The notes below the pieces were generated by a model. That model ran no database searches and was not told the DNA's origin. It saw only the letters and a program-made list of their open reading frames with translations. Shown here piece after piece: positions 34,428 to 43,210 of a stretch of DNA of 64,000 bases. The position numbers and the translations under genes were made by a program. Every line of letters starts with the position of its first letter. The first letter of the stretch is position 1. The DNA comes from an uncultured Eubacteriales bacterium. Lineage in GTDB: Bacteria > Bacillota > Clostridia > Oscillospirales > CAG-382. Location: assembly GCA_934446675.1 (NCBI GenBank), contig CAKSEL010000001.1, positions 1 to 64,000 of the forward strand. The letters are read 5' to 3'.

Positions 34428-35003
34428 ATGGATCTTCTCAAACAAAGGATTTTAAAGGACGGAAATGTCGCTCCCGGCGGTGTTCTCAAGGTTGACAGCT
34501 TTTTAAACCATCAGATCGACGTTGAGCTTTACAACGAAATTGGAAAAGAATTCAAGCGGCTGTTTTCGGACGTTCCGGTAACGCGTATTCTTACCGTCGA
34601 AGCCTCCGGCATAGGCATTGCCTGTATCGCAGCCCAGTATTTCGGCGTTCCTGTCGTATTTGCAAAAAAAGCTAAGAGCAAAAACATTGACGGCGGCGTA
34701 TTTACAAGCAAAGTCGAATCCTTTACATACGGGAAATCCTACGACATCATGGTATCGACAAAGTTTATAAAGCCTGACGACAAGGTGCTCATAATAGACG
34801 ACTTTCTCGCAAACGGCAAAGCCTCTCTCGGTCTTATCGACATTGTAAAGTCCGCGGGTGCGGAGGTTACGGGCGTCGGAATAGTCATAGAAAAAGGCTT
34901 TCAGGCAGGCGGAAAAGCACTTCGCGACATGGGCATAAATCTGAAATCCCTTGCGGTTATAAAGAGCATGGACGACGACGGCAACATAGAATTTGAAGAC
35001 TGA
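34428..35003 (+). CDS. xpt: Xanthine phosphoribosyltransferase
   Basis: Xpt converts xanthine and PRPP to XMP for purine salvage. The 191-residue length and sequence fit the family: ILTVEASGIGIACIAAQYF, the basic KKAKSKN segment, and the PRPP-binding loop VLIIDDFLANGKASLGL (about 117-133). The start at 34428 is preceded by GAGGT; an in-frame ATG at 34359 lies upstream of the promoter and is unlikely. Confidence 0.95.
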   Translation: MDLLKQRILKDGNVAPGGVLKVDSFLNHQIDVELYNEIGKEFKRLFSDVPVTRILTVEASGIGIACIAAQYFGVPVVFAKKAKSKNIDGGVFTSKVESFTYGKSYDIMVSTKFIKPDDKVLIIDDFLANGKASLGLIDIVKSAGAEVTGVGIVIEKGFQAGGKALRDMGINLKSLAVIKSMDDDGNIEFED

Positions 35004-35045
35004 TTTTTATCTTTTTAATTTGTAAATAAAAGGAGAGATATTATC

Positions 35046-38006
35046 ATGGAAAAGAGGCAGAGCAAATACCTTATCAACCAGGACACTTACTACATAAGCT
35101 GGGTTGAGGGAACAGGTTCGGGCTGGAACTACGACGGCAGAGGCGCAAAAAAGCTTGAGCGCGACAAAGGCCCGTACTCCATCTCAAACGTAAGCGGCAA
35201 ATATCCTACGGCGCTTGTAAGGGAAACGCAGGTCGGCGATTCGGGCATATTCACGGTTGAAACGTTTGCTGACATCAAAAGCGGATTTGACGGCTTTCTC
35301 ATAAGCATGTACGACAAAGACGAAAACGACATTATGCGTCTTTTTACAAACGACGGCTGTTTCTATGCTCTCGGAGAGGGTTTTGAACCCGTAAAGCTGC
35401 TTGACTGCGCGGCAAAATGCGAAAGATACTATTTCAGAATAATTCTCGATTTTTACACCAAAACCGTAACGTATTACATAAACTCAAAACTGTGCGGTGC
35501 CGTGCCCATGCTAGCCGACAGCTTTAAATTCTACAAAGTAGGCACTCTTTCCGGTCACATAATAGACGTTGTTCCGGGAACACTCGATCTTTACGCCGAC
35601 TTTATCACAAACAGCTCGTTTATCACTACCGCCGAAGGAGATTTTCCCTTTGACTGGAAAAAGACAGACAATGCTGATGCATTCGTTTCAAAAAACGACG
35701 AACTTCACGTAAAGAACGGTGCTGTTTCGACGGAATTTGAAAAAGCCGACGGAAAATTTACTCTTAAAGCGTACGTTTACACTCCCGAAAACAAGGGAGC
35801 ATATGACGTAAGTCTCATATCCGCCGGAAAAAGCGCGCTGAATATTACATTTGAAAACGGAAACGTCAGCGCCGACGGCAAAGTTTTACGTCCGTTCCAC
35901 TATGACCTTTGGTACATTCTGAGAGTAAGCGTTGATACGGACAAACATAAGGCTTACATTTCTCTCAACGCAAAAGAGCCTTACGAGGTTGATTTTGGCG
36001 CAGACTTTACCGACGGATTGAAATTTGAGTGCCGCGGCGGAGCCGAGCTTTGGCTTGATGACATTAAAATTTGGTACGACATAGAGTATTCCGACTATTG
36101 CCCGAAACCTATTCCCGCAAAAGGTTACGGAAAATACAACGTCGGTATAAATATGTGTTCCATGTGGCGCACGGGCGACCATGTAGGCTGGGACAGAATC
36201 ACTCCTTTCCCCGAAACAAGACCTGTTATAGGATATTACGACGAAGGATTGCCGGAAGTTGCGGACTGGGAAATCAAATTCATGGTCGAAAACGGTATCA
36301 ATATGCAGTTCTACTGCTGGTACACCGACGTTTCACAGAGAACGATCCCGTTAAAGCGCACCCGCCTCAACAACGCGCTTGTGGACGGTTTTCTCCGTGC
36401 AAAATACAGCGACATGATGCAGTTCGGTCTGCTTTGGGAAGCAAACGGCGGCAGACCCGAAAACTCCGAAATGTTCCGAAAGAACTTTGTTCCGTACTGG
36501 ATCGAAAACTTCTTCTCGGACAAGCGGTATGCACGCATTGACAATAAAGCAATAATGGGTGTTTTCGCTCCGCAAAGACTCATAGAGGAATTCGGAAGTC
36601 CCGAGGCTCTGAAAGAGGAATTCGACTACCTCAGAAGCGAGGTATCAAAGCTCGGTTACGACGGTATGGTTATTTTCTGCAGTGCAATGCCATCCGAAAC
36701 GCTTTACCGTGCAGGCTTTGACGCGTGCTACGCATACAACTGGGGCATAAACGGCAACAGTGCGGATTACATGATAAACCGTCACAAAGCTATGAAAAAG
36801 CTTGAAGACATAATGCACTTTATACCTACCGCAAGCACAGGTTTCAACAGACTTGCATGGGGTTCGCCTAGAGTTCCATGCATAAGCGTATCGGGTTTCA
36901 AAAAGATCAACCTCTATATGCGCGACAAACTTCTGCCCTCTTATGAAAATCTTCCCGAATGGACAAAGAAATTCGTAATGCTCTCAAACTGGAACGAGTA
37001 CGGCGAGGGCACTTACATAATGCCGTCGGGACTTAACGGATTCGGATATGTAAACGCCATAAGAGATGTTTACACCGACGGACGCGGCGAAGGCGCAAAG
37101 GACGTAAAACCCACCGCAAAGCAGTTAAAGCGCCTGTCTTATCTCTATCCGCAGGACAGAAAGACAATACGTCCGCTTGAGTTAAGACCGAAAACCGTAA
37201 AAAGCATAGACTTTGACGAATCAAGAGTTACGGCAAAACTTATTATCGACAATGAACACTGGAAAACCGAGGAGGCAAAGTCTGTTAATTCAAAGAACTG
37301 CATAAGTTTTGTTTCGGTAGGAAACGACGCAAAGGCAATTTATACGGATACCATCGATATACCTTGCGAAAAAGCGACTCATATGCGCATTGTTATGGAT
37401 TCGTCCGATTTCGACAACGGTGTTGTATACTTCAGAACAACATCAAGTCCCGAATGGTGCAGCCGCAATGCCGCGGGCTTTAACGTGAAGAATGGCAAAC
37501 ACGAATATCTGATAAATCTTTCAAACGGACGTCCCGGAAACGCTCCTTATGTCGGAAATCTTTTGAGCGTCAGAATAGACCCTTCCGAAATTCCGCACGT
37601 CACAACAAAGATTTACTCCGCCGAGATCTTCTACACCGAAACATCCGAAAAGGCAAAACAGCTTTTTATCGACGGCGCAAATGTTATTCTCGACAATCCT
37701 TACGCAATATGCGGCGAACACGTCATGATACCGATATTCAACGAACGCATGACGCTTTACAGACTCGGCGCTTATTATGAATGGAATGCTCCCGAGAAAA
37801 AGCTTTCCATATTTGCAAACAACCGCTCGGTATTCTTCTATATCGGCACAAACAAAGCGGTAATTAACGGAGAAACCGTATATCTTGACTGTGTTCCCTA
37901 CCTCGACGACGGTCTGCCGATGGTTCCGGCTGACCTTATCTGCAAGGTGCTCGGATACGATTTCAAGGTCGAAAACGAAAATCTTTACATTAAGACAAAT
38001 TTCTGA
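35046..38006 (+). CDS. GH99-like (WbsX-type) glycosidase with stalk domain
   Basis: The 986-residue protein has two beta-sandwich, LamG/concanavalin-like regions (about 1-200 and 205-345), then a catalytic domain of the GH99-like/WbsX family (about 355-710, with GINMQFYCWYTD, YWIENFFSDKRYARIDNKAIMG and LSNWNEYGEGTYIMP). A further beta domain follows, and a C-terminal copper-amine-oxidase N-terminal-like fold (about 880-986, GEHVMIPIFNERMTL to GLPMVPADLICKVLG). GH99 enzymes cleave alpha-mannosides, but the WbsX-like branch is not well defined. No signal peptide is seen, which is odd for a protein with wall-type accessory domains. An AAAGGAGAG site precedes the start. Confidence 0.8.
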   Translation: MEKRQSKYLINQDTYYISWVEGTGSGWNYDGRGAKKLERDKGPYSISNVSGKYPTALVRETQVGDSGIFTVETFADIKSGFDGFLISMYDKDENDIMRLFTNDGCFYALGEGFEPVKLLDCAAKCERYYFRIILDFYTKTVTYYINSKLCGAVPMLADSFKFYKVGTLSGHIIDVVPGTLDLYADFITNSSFITTAEGDFPFDWKKTDNADAFVSKNDELHVKNGAVSTEFEKADGKFTLKAYVYTPENKGAYDVSLISAGKSALNITFENGNVSADGKVLRPFHYDLWYILRVSVDTDKHKAYISLNAKEPYEVDFGADFTDGLKFECRGGAELWLDDIKIWYDIEYSDYCPKPIPAKGYGKYNVGINMCSMWRTGDHVGWDRITPFPETRPVIGYYDEGLPEVADWEIKFMVENGINMQFYCWYTDVSQRTIPLKRTRLNNALVDGFLRAKYSDMMQFGLLWEANGGRPENSEMFRKNFVPYWIENFFSDKRYARIDNKAIMGVFAPQRLIEEFGSPEALKEEFDYLRSEVSKLGYDGMVIFCSAMPSETLYRAGFDACYAYNWGINGNSADYMINRHKAMKKLEDIMHFIPTASTGFNRLAWGSPRVPCISVSGFKKINLYMRDKLLPSYENLPEWTKKFVMLSNWNEYGEGTYIMPSGLNGFGYVNAIRDVYTDGRGEGAKDVKPTAKQLKRLSYLYPQDRKTIRPLELRPKTVKSIDFDESRVTAKLIIDNEHWKTEEAKSVNSKNCISFVSVGNDAKAIYTDTIDIPCEKATHMRIVMDSSDFDNGVVYFRTTSSPEWCSRNAAGFNVKNGKHEYLINLSNGRPGNAPYVGNLLSVRIDPSEIPHVTTKIYSAEIFYTETSEKAKQLFIDGANVILDNPYAICGEHVMIPIFNERMTLYRLGAYYEWNAPEKKLSIFANNRSVFFYIGTNKAVINGETVYLDCVPYLDDGLPMVPADLICKVLGYDFKVENENLYIKTNF

Positions 38007-38021
38007 TAAATTTACCGAAAG

Positions 38022-38048
38022 CCCCGGTTAAAACCGGGGTATCTTTTT
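38022..38048 (+). terminator. Terminator of the GH99-like gene
   Basis: CCCCGGTT and AACCGGGG form a perfect stem and are followed by TATCTTTTT, shortly after the stop codon at 38006. Confidence 0.85.
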
Positions 38049-38070
38049 GGCTTTTGGGAGTGCGTAAGTA

Positions 38071-38099
38071 TTGACAAATGTGCCGCATGAATGTATAAT
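38071..38099 (+). promoter_or_regulatory. Consensus sigma-A promoter of the dCMP deaminase-tsaD run
   Basis: TTGACA (38071-38076) and TATAAT (38094-38099) are exact consensus boxes with a 17-base spacer. The likely start of transcription is about 55 bases before the first gene. Confidence 0.9.
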
Positions 38100-38159
38100 A
38101 TTCTTTATAAAATGACAATATTATCGCCGTTTTTACAAAGACAAAAAAGAGGTGCAAAA

Positions 38160-38648
38160 ATGGAACGTATCAGCAAAACAAACTATTATCTTGACATTGC
38201 CCAGACGGTAGCCTCGCGCGGAACCTGTATACGCCGCCGTTTCGGTGCAATAATAGTCAAGAACGACGTTATAGTTTCAACCGGATATGCAGGCGCGCCG
38301 AGAGGACGCAAAAACTGTTCCGATCTCGGTTTCTGCATGAGAGAACATCTCAAAATTCCGCGCGGCGAAAGATACGAGCTGTGCCGTTCGGTTCATGCCG
38401 AGCAGAACGCCATAATCGCGGCTTCACGCGAGGATATGCTCGACTCCGTTCTGTATCTTGCCTGTATAAGCTACCCCGATTCTGAGCTTGTTCCCGACAC
38501 CTGCTGCTGTCCCATGTGCAAACGTCTTGTAATTAACGCCGGAATATCAAAAGTCATTGTAAGAAACACGCCGACAGAGTATACCGAGTTCAACGTTTCG
38601 GACTGGGTTGAAAACGACGATTCGCTTACGGGAAAGTTCGGTTATTAA
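38160..38648 (+). CDS. dCMP deaminase (ComEB-like)
   Basis: This 162-residue protein belongs to the cytidine/deoxycytidylate deaminase family. The zinc-site motifs are CRSVHAEQNAI (HAE) and TCCCPMCK (PCxxC class). It most likely turns dCMP into dUMP for thymidylate synthesis. The start at 38160 has AAAGAGGTG upstream; the frame extends back to 38091, which overlaps the promoter. It overlaps the next gene by one base (TAATG). Confidence 0.92.
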   Translation: MERISKTNYYLDIAQTVASRGTCIRRRFGAIIVKNDVIVSTGYAGAPRGRKNCSDLGFCMREHLKIPRGERYELCRSVHAEQNAIIAASREDMLDSVLYLACISYPDSELVPDTCCCPMCKRLVINAGISKVIVRNTPTEYTEFNVSDWVENDDSLTGKFGY

Positions 38649-39079
38649 TGAAAAAAATACTTTTTGTATGCACCGGAAACACGTGCAGAAGTCCTATGGC
38701 GCAGGCTATTTTTACAGAGCTTTGCAAAAATGAAGAATTTTGTGCGGATTCTGCCGGAATCAGCGCATCGGGGCACTCGCCTTTGAGCAAAAACGCTTAT
38801 CTTGCGCTGAAAAAACGCGGCATTGAGTTTTCCCACACCTCGCAGAAAGTGAACGAACAGCTGATTTCGCAGAGTTTTGCGGTAATTTGCATGACAAGGG
38901 CGCACGCCGCGGCTTTATGTTCGCAATTTCCGAAATATGCAGATAAAATCTTTACTTTCGGACAGGACATTGCAGATCCTTACGGCGGCGACTGTGAGGT
39001 TTACGAGGCTTGCTGCGATGAGCTTTACAAAAATGTATGCGGACTGTTAAAGGAGCTTTGCGCCGAAAATGACTGGTGA
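38648..39079 (+). CDS. Low-molecular-weight phosphatase, probable protein-arginine phosphatase (YwlE-like)
   Basis: The 143-residue protein has the LMW phosphatase P-loop CTGNTCRSPMA at residues 8-18 and the general-acid loop DPYGG near residue 115. In YwlE the P-loop threonine (CTGNTCR, in place of isoleucine in tyrosine phosphatases) gives specificity for phospho-arginine, and the same Thr is present here. Together with McsB in this window, it would complete a protein-arginine phosphorylation cycle. It is followed by rimI and tsaD. Confidence 0.85.
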   Translation: MKKILFVCTGNTCRSPMAQAIFTELCKNEEFCADSAGISASGHSPLSKNAYLALKKRGIEFSHTSQKVNEQLISQSFAVICMTRAHAAALCSQFPKYADKIFTFGQDIADPYGGDCEVYEACCDELYKNVCGLLKELCAENDW

Positions 39080-39545
39080 AAAAATCACACTCAGATTTGC
39101 CGGCATTTCAGACTCAGGAAGCATTGCGCAGATTGAAAAGCAGTGCTTTTCGGAACCGTGGTCTGTCTCAGCGGTACAGGATTTTCTCGGATATAATTTC
39201 AACCGCATACTCTGCGCCGTAATTGACGGCAGAATTTCGGGATATGTTAGTTTTACATTTATACCCGACGAAATTGAAATTCAGAACGTTGCCGTAGCTC
39301 CGGAGCTGCGAAGAAAAGGCATTGCGGACGCGATTATGCGCGAACTTTGCAAATATGCCGCCGACAGCTCTGCGGAAAAAATAAGCCTTGAAGTGAGAGT
39401 TTCCAACTTTGCGGCAATATCGCTTTATCAAAAGCACGGATTTTTAGAGACGGACATCAGAAAAAACTTCTACCGTCGTCCAACAGAGGACGCCTGCGTT
39501 ATGATAAAGGAATTTAACACTCAACAAACTACTACAAAGGAATAA
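39069..39545 (+). CDS. rimI: Ribosomal protein alanine N-acetyltransferase RimI
   Basis: A 158-residue GNAT acetyltransferase with the acetyl-CoA-binding region VAPELRRKGIADAIMRELC and the typical RimI C-terminal EVRVSNFAAISLYQKHGF. RimI acetylates the N-terminus of ribosomal protein S18 in E. coli. It is next to tsaD, as often seen, and overlaps the phosphatase gene by 11 bases. Confidence 0.9.
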   Translation: MTGEKITLRFAGISDSGSIAQIEKQCFSEPWSVSAVQDFLGYNFNRILCAVIDGRISGYVSFTFIPDEIEIQNVAVAPELRRKGIADAIMRELCKYAADSSAEKISLEVRVSNFAAISLYQKHGFLETDIRKNFYRRPTEDACVMIKEFNTQQTTTKE

Positions 39546-39553
39546 ATGTAAAA

Positions 39554-40594
39554 ATGAACATACTTGCTGTTGAATCTTCGTGCGACGAAACCGCGGTGTC
39601 GGTCGTTAAAGACGGCAGAGAGATCTTATCGAACGAAATAGCCTCACAGATTGCAATACACGCGCTTTACGGCGGCGTTGTACCGGAAATAGCGTCACGC
39701 GCTCATACGGAGGCTATATCTTCACTTACAAAGAGTGCACTTAAAAACGCCGGTCTTACAATGGACGGCATTGACGCGGTTGCGGTGACAAACTGTCCTG
39801 GACTTATAGGCGCGCTGCTTGTCGGCGTAAATTTTGCCAAAGGTCTTGCCTATTCATATTCAAAACCGCTCATTCCGGTTCATCACATACGCGGACACAT
39901 AGCCGCAAACTACACGCACTACAACGGACTTTGCGGAGCCGAACTTCTCGAACCGCCCTTTACCGCGCTTGTTTTATCGGGTGGCCACACCTCGCTTATC
40001 TCCGTCAAAGATTACGTACACTTTGAAATTCTCGGTTCTACACGTGACGACGCTGCCGGCGAGGCTTTTGACAAGGTGGCAAGGCTTATGGGACTGCAAT
40101 ATCCGGGCGGTGCTAAAATGGACAAACTCGCGTATGACGGGAACAGAAAAGCCGTTGATTTTCCCGTCGCTTTCGTCAAGGATTCGCCATATGACTTCTC
40201 TTTTTCGGGGCTTAAAACCGCGGCTATAAACTACATTCACACGCATGAACAAAAAGACGAGCCTTACAGCAAAGCAGATGTTGCGGCAAGCTTTACCGAC
40301 GCTGTTGTAAGAACCGTGACATCGCGCTTTGAACACCTTTTGAAAGACAAGGAAAAGTTTACCGGTTCAAAGCTTGTGCTTGCAGGCGGTGTAAGTGCAA
40401 ACAGCCACATAAGAGCCGCATTTGAAAAAATATGCGCAGACAACGGCGTTAAACTCTTTGTGCCTCCCCTGTCACTCTGCGGAGACAATGCAGCAATGAT
40501 CGGCGCGCAGGCATATTACGAGTACACGCTTGCTCACAAATGCGCTCCGCTATCTCTCAATGCTTATGCAACAATGGGCATTGACGAAGTATAA
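39554..40594 (+). CDS. tsaD: tRNA N6-threonylcarbamoyladenosine transferase TsaD
   Basis: TsaD moves threonylcarbamoyl onto A37 of ANN-decoding tRNAs, with TsaB and TsaE. The 346 residues show the ASKHA fold: NILAVESSCDETAVSV at the start, the metal-binding HHIRGH (about 109-114), SGGHTSL, and the C-terminal LAGGVSANSHIR and CGDNAAMIG. Partners TsaB and TsaE are not in the window. Confidence 0.97.
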   Translation: MNILAVESSCDETAVSVVKDGREILSNEIASQIAIHALYGGVVPEIASRAHTEAISSLTKSALKNAGLTMDGIDAVAVTNCPGLIGALLVGVNFAKGLAYSYSKPLIPVHHIRGHIAANYTHYNGLCGAELLEPPFTALVLSGGHTSLISVKDYVHFEILGSTRDDAAGEAFDKVARLMGLQYPGGAKMDKLAYDGNRKAVDFPVAFVKDSPYDFSFSGLKTAAINYIHTHEQKDEPYSKADVAASFTDAVVRTVTSRFEHLLKDKEKFTGSKLVLAGGVSANSHIRAAFEKICADNGVKLFVPPLSLCGDNAAMIGAQAYYEYTLAHKCAPLSLNAYATMGIDEV

Positions 40595-40642
40595 AAAGCA
40601 AAGAATAACGATTTACACACAAAACATTATGTTTCCCCGAAG

Positions 40643-40759
40643 TTTTCAACATTTTGTGGAAAACTCACCTTTCAAAGCTTGAAAATTACGCAGTTAAATG
40701 CATTTTCGACATGATTTGACATTTTTACCTGTGGAAAACCCTGTTGAAAGTGTGGAAAC
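40643..40759 (+). repeat. Cluster of DnaA-box-like 9-mers before rex
   Basis: The 9-mer TGTKGAAAN occurs four times on this strand: TGTGGAAAA at 40655-40663 and 40730-40738, TGTTGAAAG at 40742-40750 and TGTGGAAAC at 40751-40759. A fifth, inverted copy (TTTTCAACA, 40643-40651) forms a near-palindrome with the first. TGTGGAAAA differs by one base from TGTGGATAA, the complement of the DnaA box. The last three lie nearly end to end. A protein-binding array is likely; which protein binds is not known. Confidence 0.5.
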
Positions 40760-40823
40760 ATTATGTCAACGAAATTATTTCGATACATATTAAAAAAACA
40801 AATTTATTTCTACGGAGAAAAAA

Positions 40824-41546
40824 ATGAACAACCGGCAAAACATAAATTCACAGGAAAAATCAACCGACAATAACGAAAAATACATATCAAATGCCGTTAT
40901 ACGCAGGCTCCCGCGGTATTTCAGATACCTTCGCGAGATCATACGTCAGGGGACGCTGCGGATTTCTTCACGCGAGCTTTCCGAACGCATGAACGTTACC
41001 GCGTCCCAGATAAGGCAGGATCTCAACTGTTTCGGCGGATTCGGTCAGCAGGGATACGGCTATAACGTCAAGTATCTTTACGGCGAAATAAGCAGAATAT
41101 TGGGCGTTGACTGCGGCTTTACCGCGGTTGTCGTCGGTATGGGTAATCTCGGACGCGCACTCACATCAAATGCGCTGTTTGAAAAGAGAGGCGTCAGAAT
41201 TTTAGGTCTTTTCGACACCGACGAAAGCATTATAGGAACGGTTCACAACGGAATCACAGTAACGGACGCGGCTCAGATGTGCGATTTCTGCAAACAAAAC
41301 AAAATTGACATTGCAATACTTACTCTGCCTAAAGCTGCGGTCTATGACGCCGCGCTTAATCTCAGCTCTGCCGGAGTCAAGGGTTTCTGGAATTTTTCAA
41401 ATACGGAGATTACACTGCCCGACAGTGACGCCGTAATCGAAAACGTCCACCTCGGCGACTCTCTCATGGCTTTATGCTATCAGCTCGCAAGAAACAAAAA
41501 TACCGCCGAAAACGGCGGTAATGACAGCGGTATTTCAGAAGAATAA
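40824..41546 (+). CDS. rex: Redox-sensing transcriptional repressor Rex
   Basis: Rex senses the NADH/NAD ratio and represses fermentation and respiration genes. The 240-residue protein has an N-terminal winged helix (about 25-95, with SSRELSERMNVTASQIRQDL and GGFGQQGYGYNV) and a Rossmann domain starting VVVGMGNLGRAL (about 100-111), with the conserved C-terminal helix for dimer swapping. The last codons also encode a hairpin that serves as terminator for the convergent gene. Confidence 0.96.
   Translation: MNNRQNINSQEKSTDNNEKYISNAVIRRLPRYFRYLREIIRQGTLRISSRELSERMNVTASQIRQDLNCFGGFGQQGYGYNVKYLYGEISRILGVDCGFTAVVVGMGNLGRALTSNALFEKRGVRILGLFDTDESIIGTVHNGITVTDAAQMCDFCKQNKIDIAILTLPKAAVYDAALNLSSAGVKGFWNFSNTEITLPDSDAVIENVHLGDSLMALCYQLARNKNTAENGGNDSGISEE
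41494..41520 (-). terminator. Terminator for the DUF6062 gene, inside the rex coding end
   Basis: On the minus strand TACCGCCG, a TTTT loop and CGGCGGTA are followed by TTTTTGTTT. It lies about 40 bases past the stop of the gene at 41558-42256 and overlaps the last codons of rex. Confidence 0.85.
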
Positions 41547-41557
41547 GGGGCACAAAA

Positions 41558-42256
41558 TCAATACTCGCCCGAAAGAAAGCGTATTGCGCGTTCCACCGAG
41601 TCCTTTGCATTGCCCCACGGTTCGTTATCGTAGCGGTAATCAAACTTTTTGCAGTACCACGAAACGTCCTCTTTAAGCGATCCGATATATTTTTTCTGAA
41701 CATCGCTTATATTCTCGGCAAACTTTGCAAAAAGCTTTTTATCAAGCTTATATTTTGCGGTTTCGACAAACTTTCCGGCGTGTTCAAGGCAGAAATAGGG
41801 CTGAGAAAGGCACTTTTCGCGAAATTCAGGCTCTGTCTGCCAAAGAAGAACCGCGCAAAGCAGCATTTTTTCAAATTTTTCCGCAGTTTTTTCGCATATA
41901 TAACAGCTTTTATGTATGCGCTCCATATTTTCGCACGCTTTTTTGCTGTTATCCTTACCGAGAAGAGAATCTTTATATATGACCGTTTCTCCGGCGATTT
42001 CTCCGAGATGGCTCTCAAGCATAAGAGCAAGGCTTAGCCTGTTATTCATCTCGAACATCTGCTTATAATGCTTTTTGCAAAAGCCAGATTTATTTGTCTT
42101 TATGCGTATATCCGGTTCCATCATGGACGCGCCCATTATGAGGTCGCGTTCGGTATTCTCAAGCTCCGTGACAAGTCTGCAGAACGGACAGCCGTCCTTT
42201 TTTGAAAAAGCTTCGTTTACGGGTATTGTATATATCTTTTCTTCCAAAATTTTCAT
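41558..42256 (-). CDS. DUF6062-family protein with cysteine motifs
   Basis: This 232-residue protein contains CPFC near residue 23, FCKKHY near 60, CYIC near 118 and CLEHA near 150, which look like paired metal-binding sites in two related halves. I recognise the pattern as the DUF6062 family of Clostridia, of unknown function. No signal peptide or membrane helix is present. The AAAGGTG upstream is too close to the ATG for a perfect ribosome site, so the exact start is uncertain (GTG 42259 or a later codon are possible). Confidence 0.8.
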   Translation of the reverse strand: MKILEEKIYTIPVNEAFSKKDGCPFCRLVTELENTERDLIMGASMMEPDIRIKTNKSGFCKKHYKQMFEMNNRLSLALMLESHLGEIAGETVIYKDSLLGKDNSKKACENMERIHKSCYICEKTAEKFEKMLLCAVLLWQTEPEFREKCLSQPYFCLEHAGKFVETAKYKLDKKLFAKFAENISDVQKKYIGSLKEDVSWYCKKFDYRYDNEPWGNAKDSVERAIRFLSGEY

Positions 42257-42270
42257 CACCTTTCATGTTT

Positions 42271-42299
42271 ATAATAACATTTGCAAAGTACAATGTCAA
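42271..42299 (-). promoter_or_regulatory. Sigma-A promoter of the DUF6062 gene
   Basis: On the minus strand TTGACA and TATTAT are separated by 17 bases. The -10 box is only 14 bases from the start codon, implying a very short leader. Confidence 0.7.
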
Positions 42300-42331
42300 C
42301 AACAAACAGGTAAATTTATGCGAGGTTATAC

Positions 42332-43192
42332 ATGACACAGGACAAAAAACTTCAAAATGAAACATTCAAAATCAAACGTCCGGAAAATTTCTGCCTTTCC
42401 CAGATATTCGACTGCGGTCAGTGTTTCAGATTTGACAAAGCCGACGAAACCGGAAACATCTACGACGGCGTTGCTTTCTCAAAATATCTGAAAGTCGCAC
42501 AGGACGAAGAAAATCTATACTTCTACGGCTGCACCAAGGACGATTTTGAAAATATATGGAAAAACTTTTTTGACTGGGACAGAAAATACTCCGACATAAT
42601 AAGCTCGTTTTCGGACGACGAAACGCTTTCCCGTGCCGCCGGATTTTCCTCCGGAATAAGAATACTGAAACAGGACGAATGGGAAACTCTCTGTTCCTTT
42701 ATCATAAGCCAGAACAACAACATACCGCGCATAAAAGGCATAATTAAAAATATGTCGCAGAAGTTCGGAACACCATTTACCGACGCCTTCGGCGAAACAC
42801 GCTATGCTTTTCCGACCGCCGAAAGTCTGTACAATGCCGGAGAGGACGAAATATTCGCTCTCAAAACCGGTTTTCGCGCAAAGTACATATACGACGCCGC
42901 AAAAAAGGTGACAACAGGCGAAATTGACCTTGACGAAATATCGCAGATGAATTTAACCGACGCCGCAACGTCTCTTGAGCGCATAAAGGGAGTAGGTCCA
43001 AAGGTCGCAGCCTGTACGCTGTTATTCGGTTTTTCCAAATACGACGCGTTTCCCATTGACGTCTGGGTCAAAAAAATTCTTGCCAAATATTACAGCGAAT
43101 GTCCGTCATGCCATTTTTCCGGCGAGTATGCCGGAATAGCACAGCAATATCTTTTCTATTACGAGCGCTGCCAAAGCGGCGTAGTTATCTGA
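42332..43192 (+). CDS. Ogg-type DNA glycosylase (8-oxoguanine, HhH-GPD)
   Basis: The 286-residue protein resembles bacterial Ogg1/AlkA-type glycosylase/lyases that remove oxidised purines from DNA. It has the N-terminal beta domain with CLSQIFDCGQCFRF, and the HhH-GPD signature GVGPKVAACTLLFGFSKYDAFPIDVWVKK (about 226-254). There the Lys of GPK and the Asp of PIDV match the catalytic Lys and Asp of Ogg1. It starts divergently from the DUF6062 gene and ends 18 bases before a zinc-ribbon protein gene. Confidence 0.9.
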   Translation: MTQDKKLQNETFKIKRPENFCLSQIFDCGQCFRFDKADETGNIYDGVAFSKYLKVAQDEENLYFYGCTKDDFENIWKNFFDWDRKYSDIISSFSDDETLSRAAGFSSGIRILKQDEWETLCSFIISQNNNIPRIKGIIKNMSQKFGTPFTDAFGETRYAFPTAESLYNAGEDEIFALKTGFRAKYIYDAAKKVTTGEIDLDEISQMNLTDAATSLERIKGVGPKVAACTLLFGFSKYDAFPIDVWVKKILAKYYSECPSCHFSGEYAGIAQQYLFYYERCQSGVVI

Positions 43193-43210
43193 TTTTAAGA
43201 GGTTTTTACA

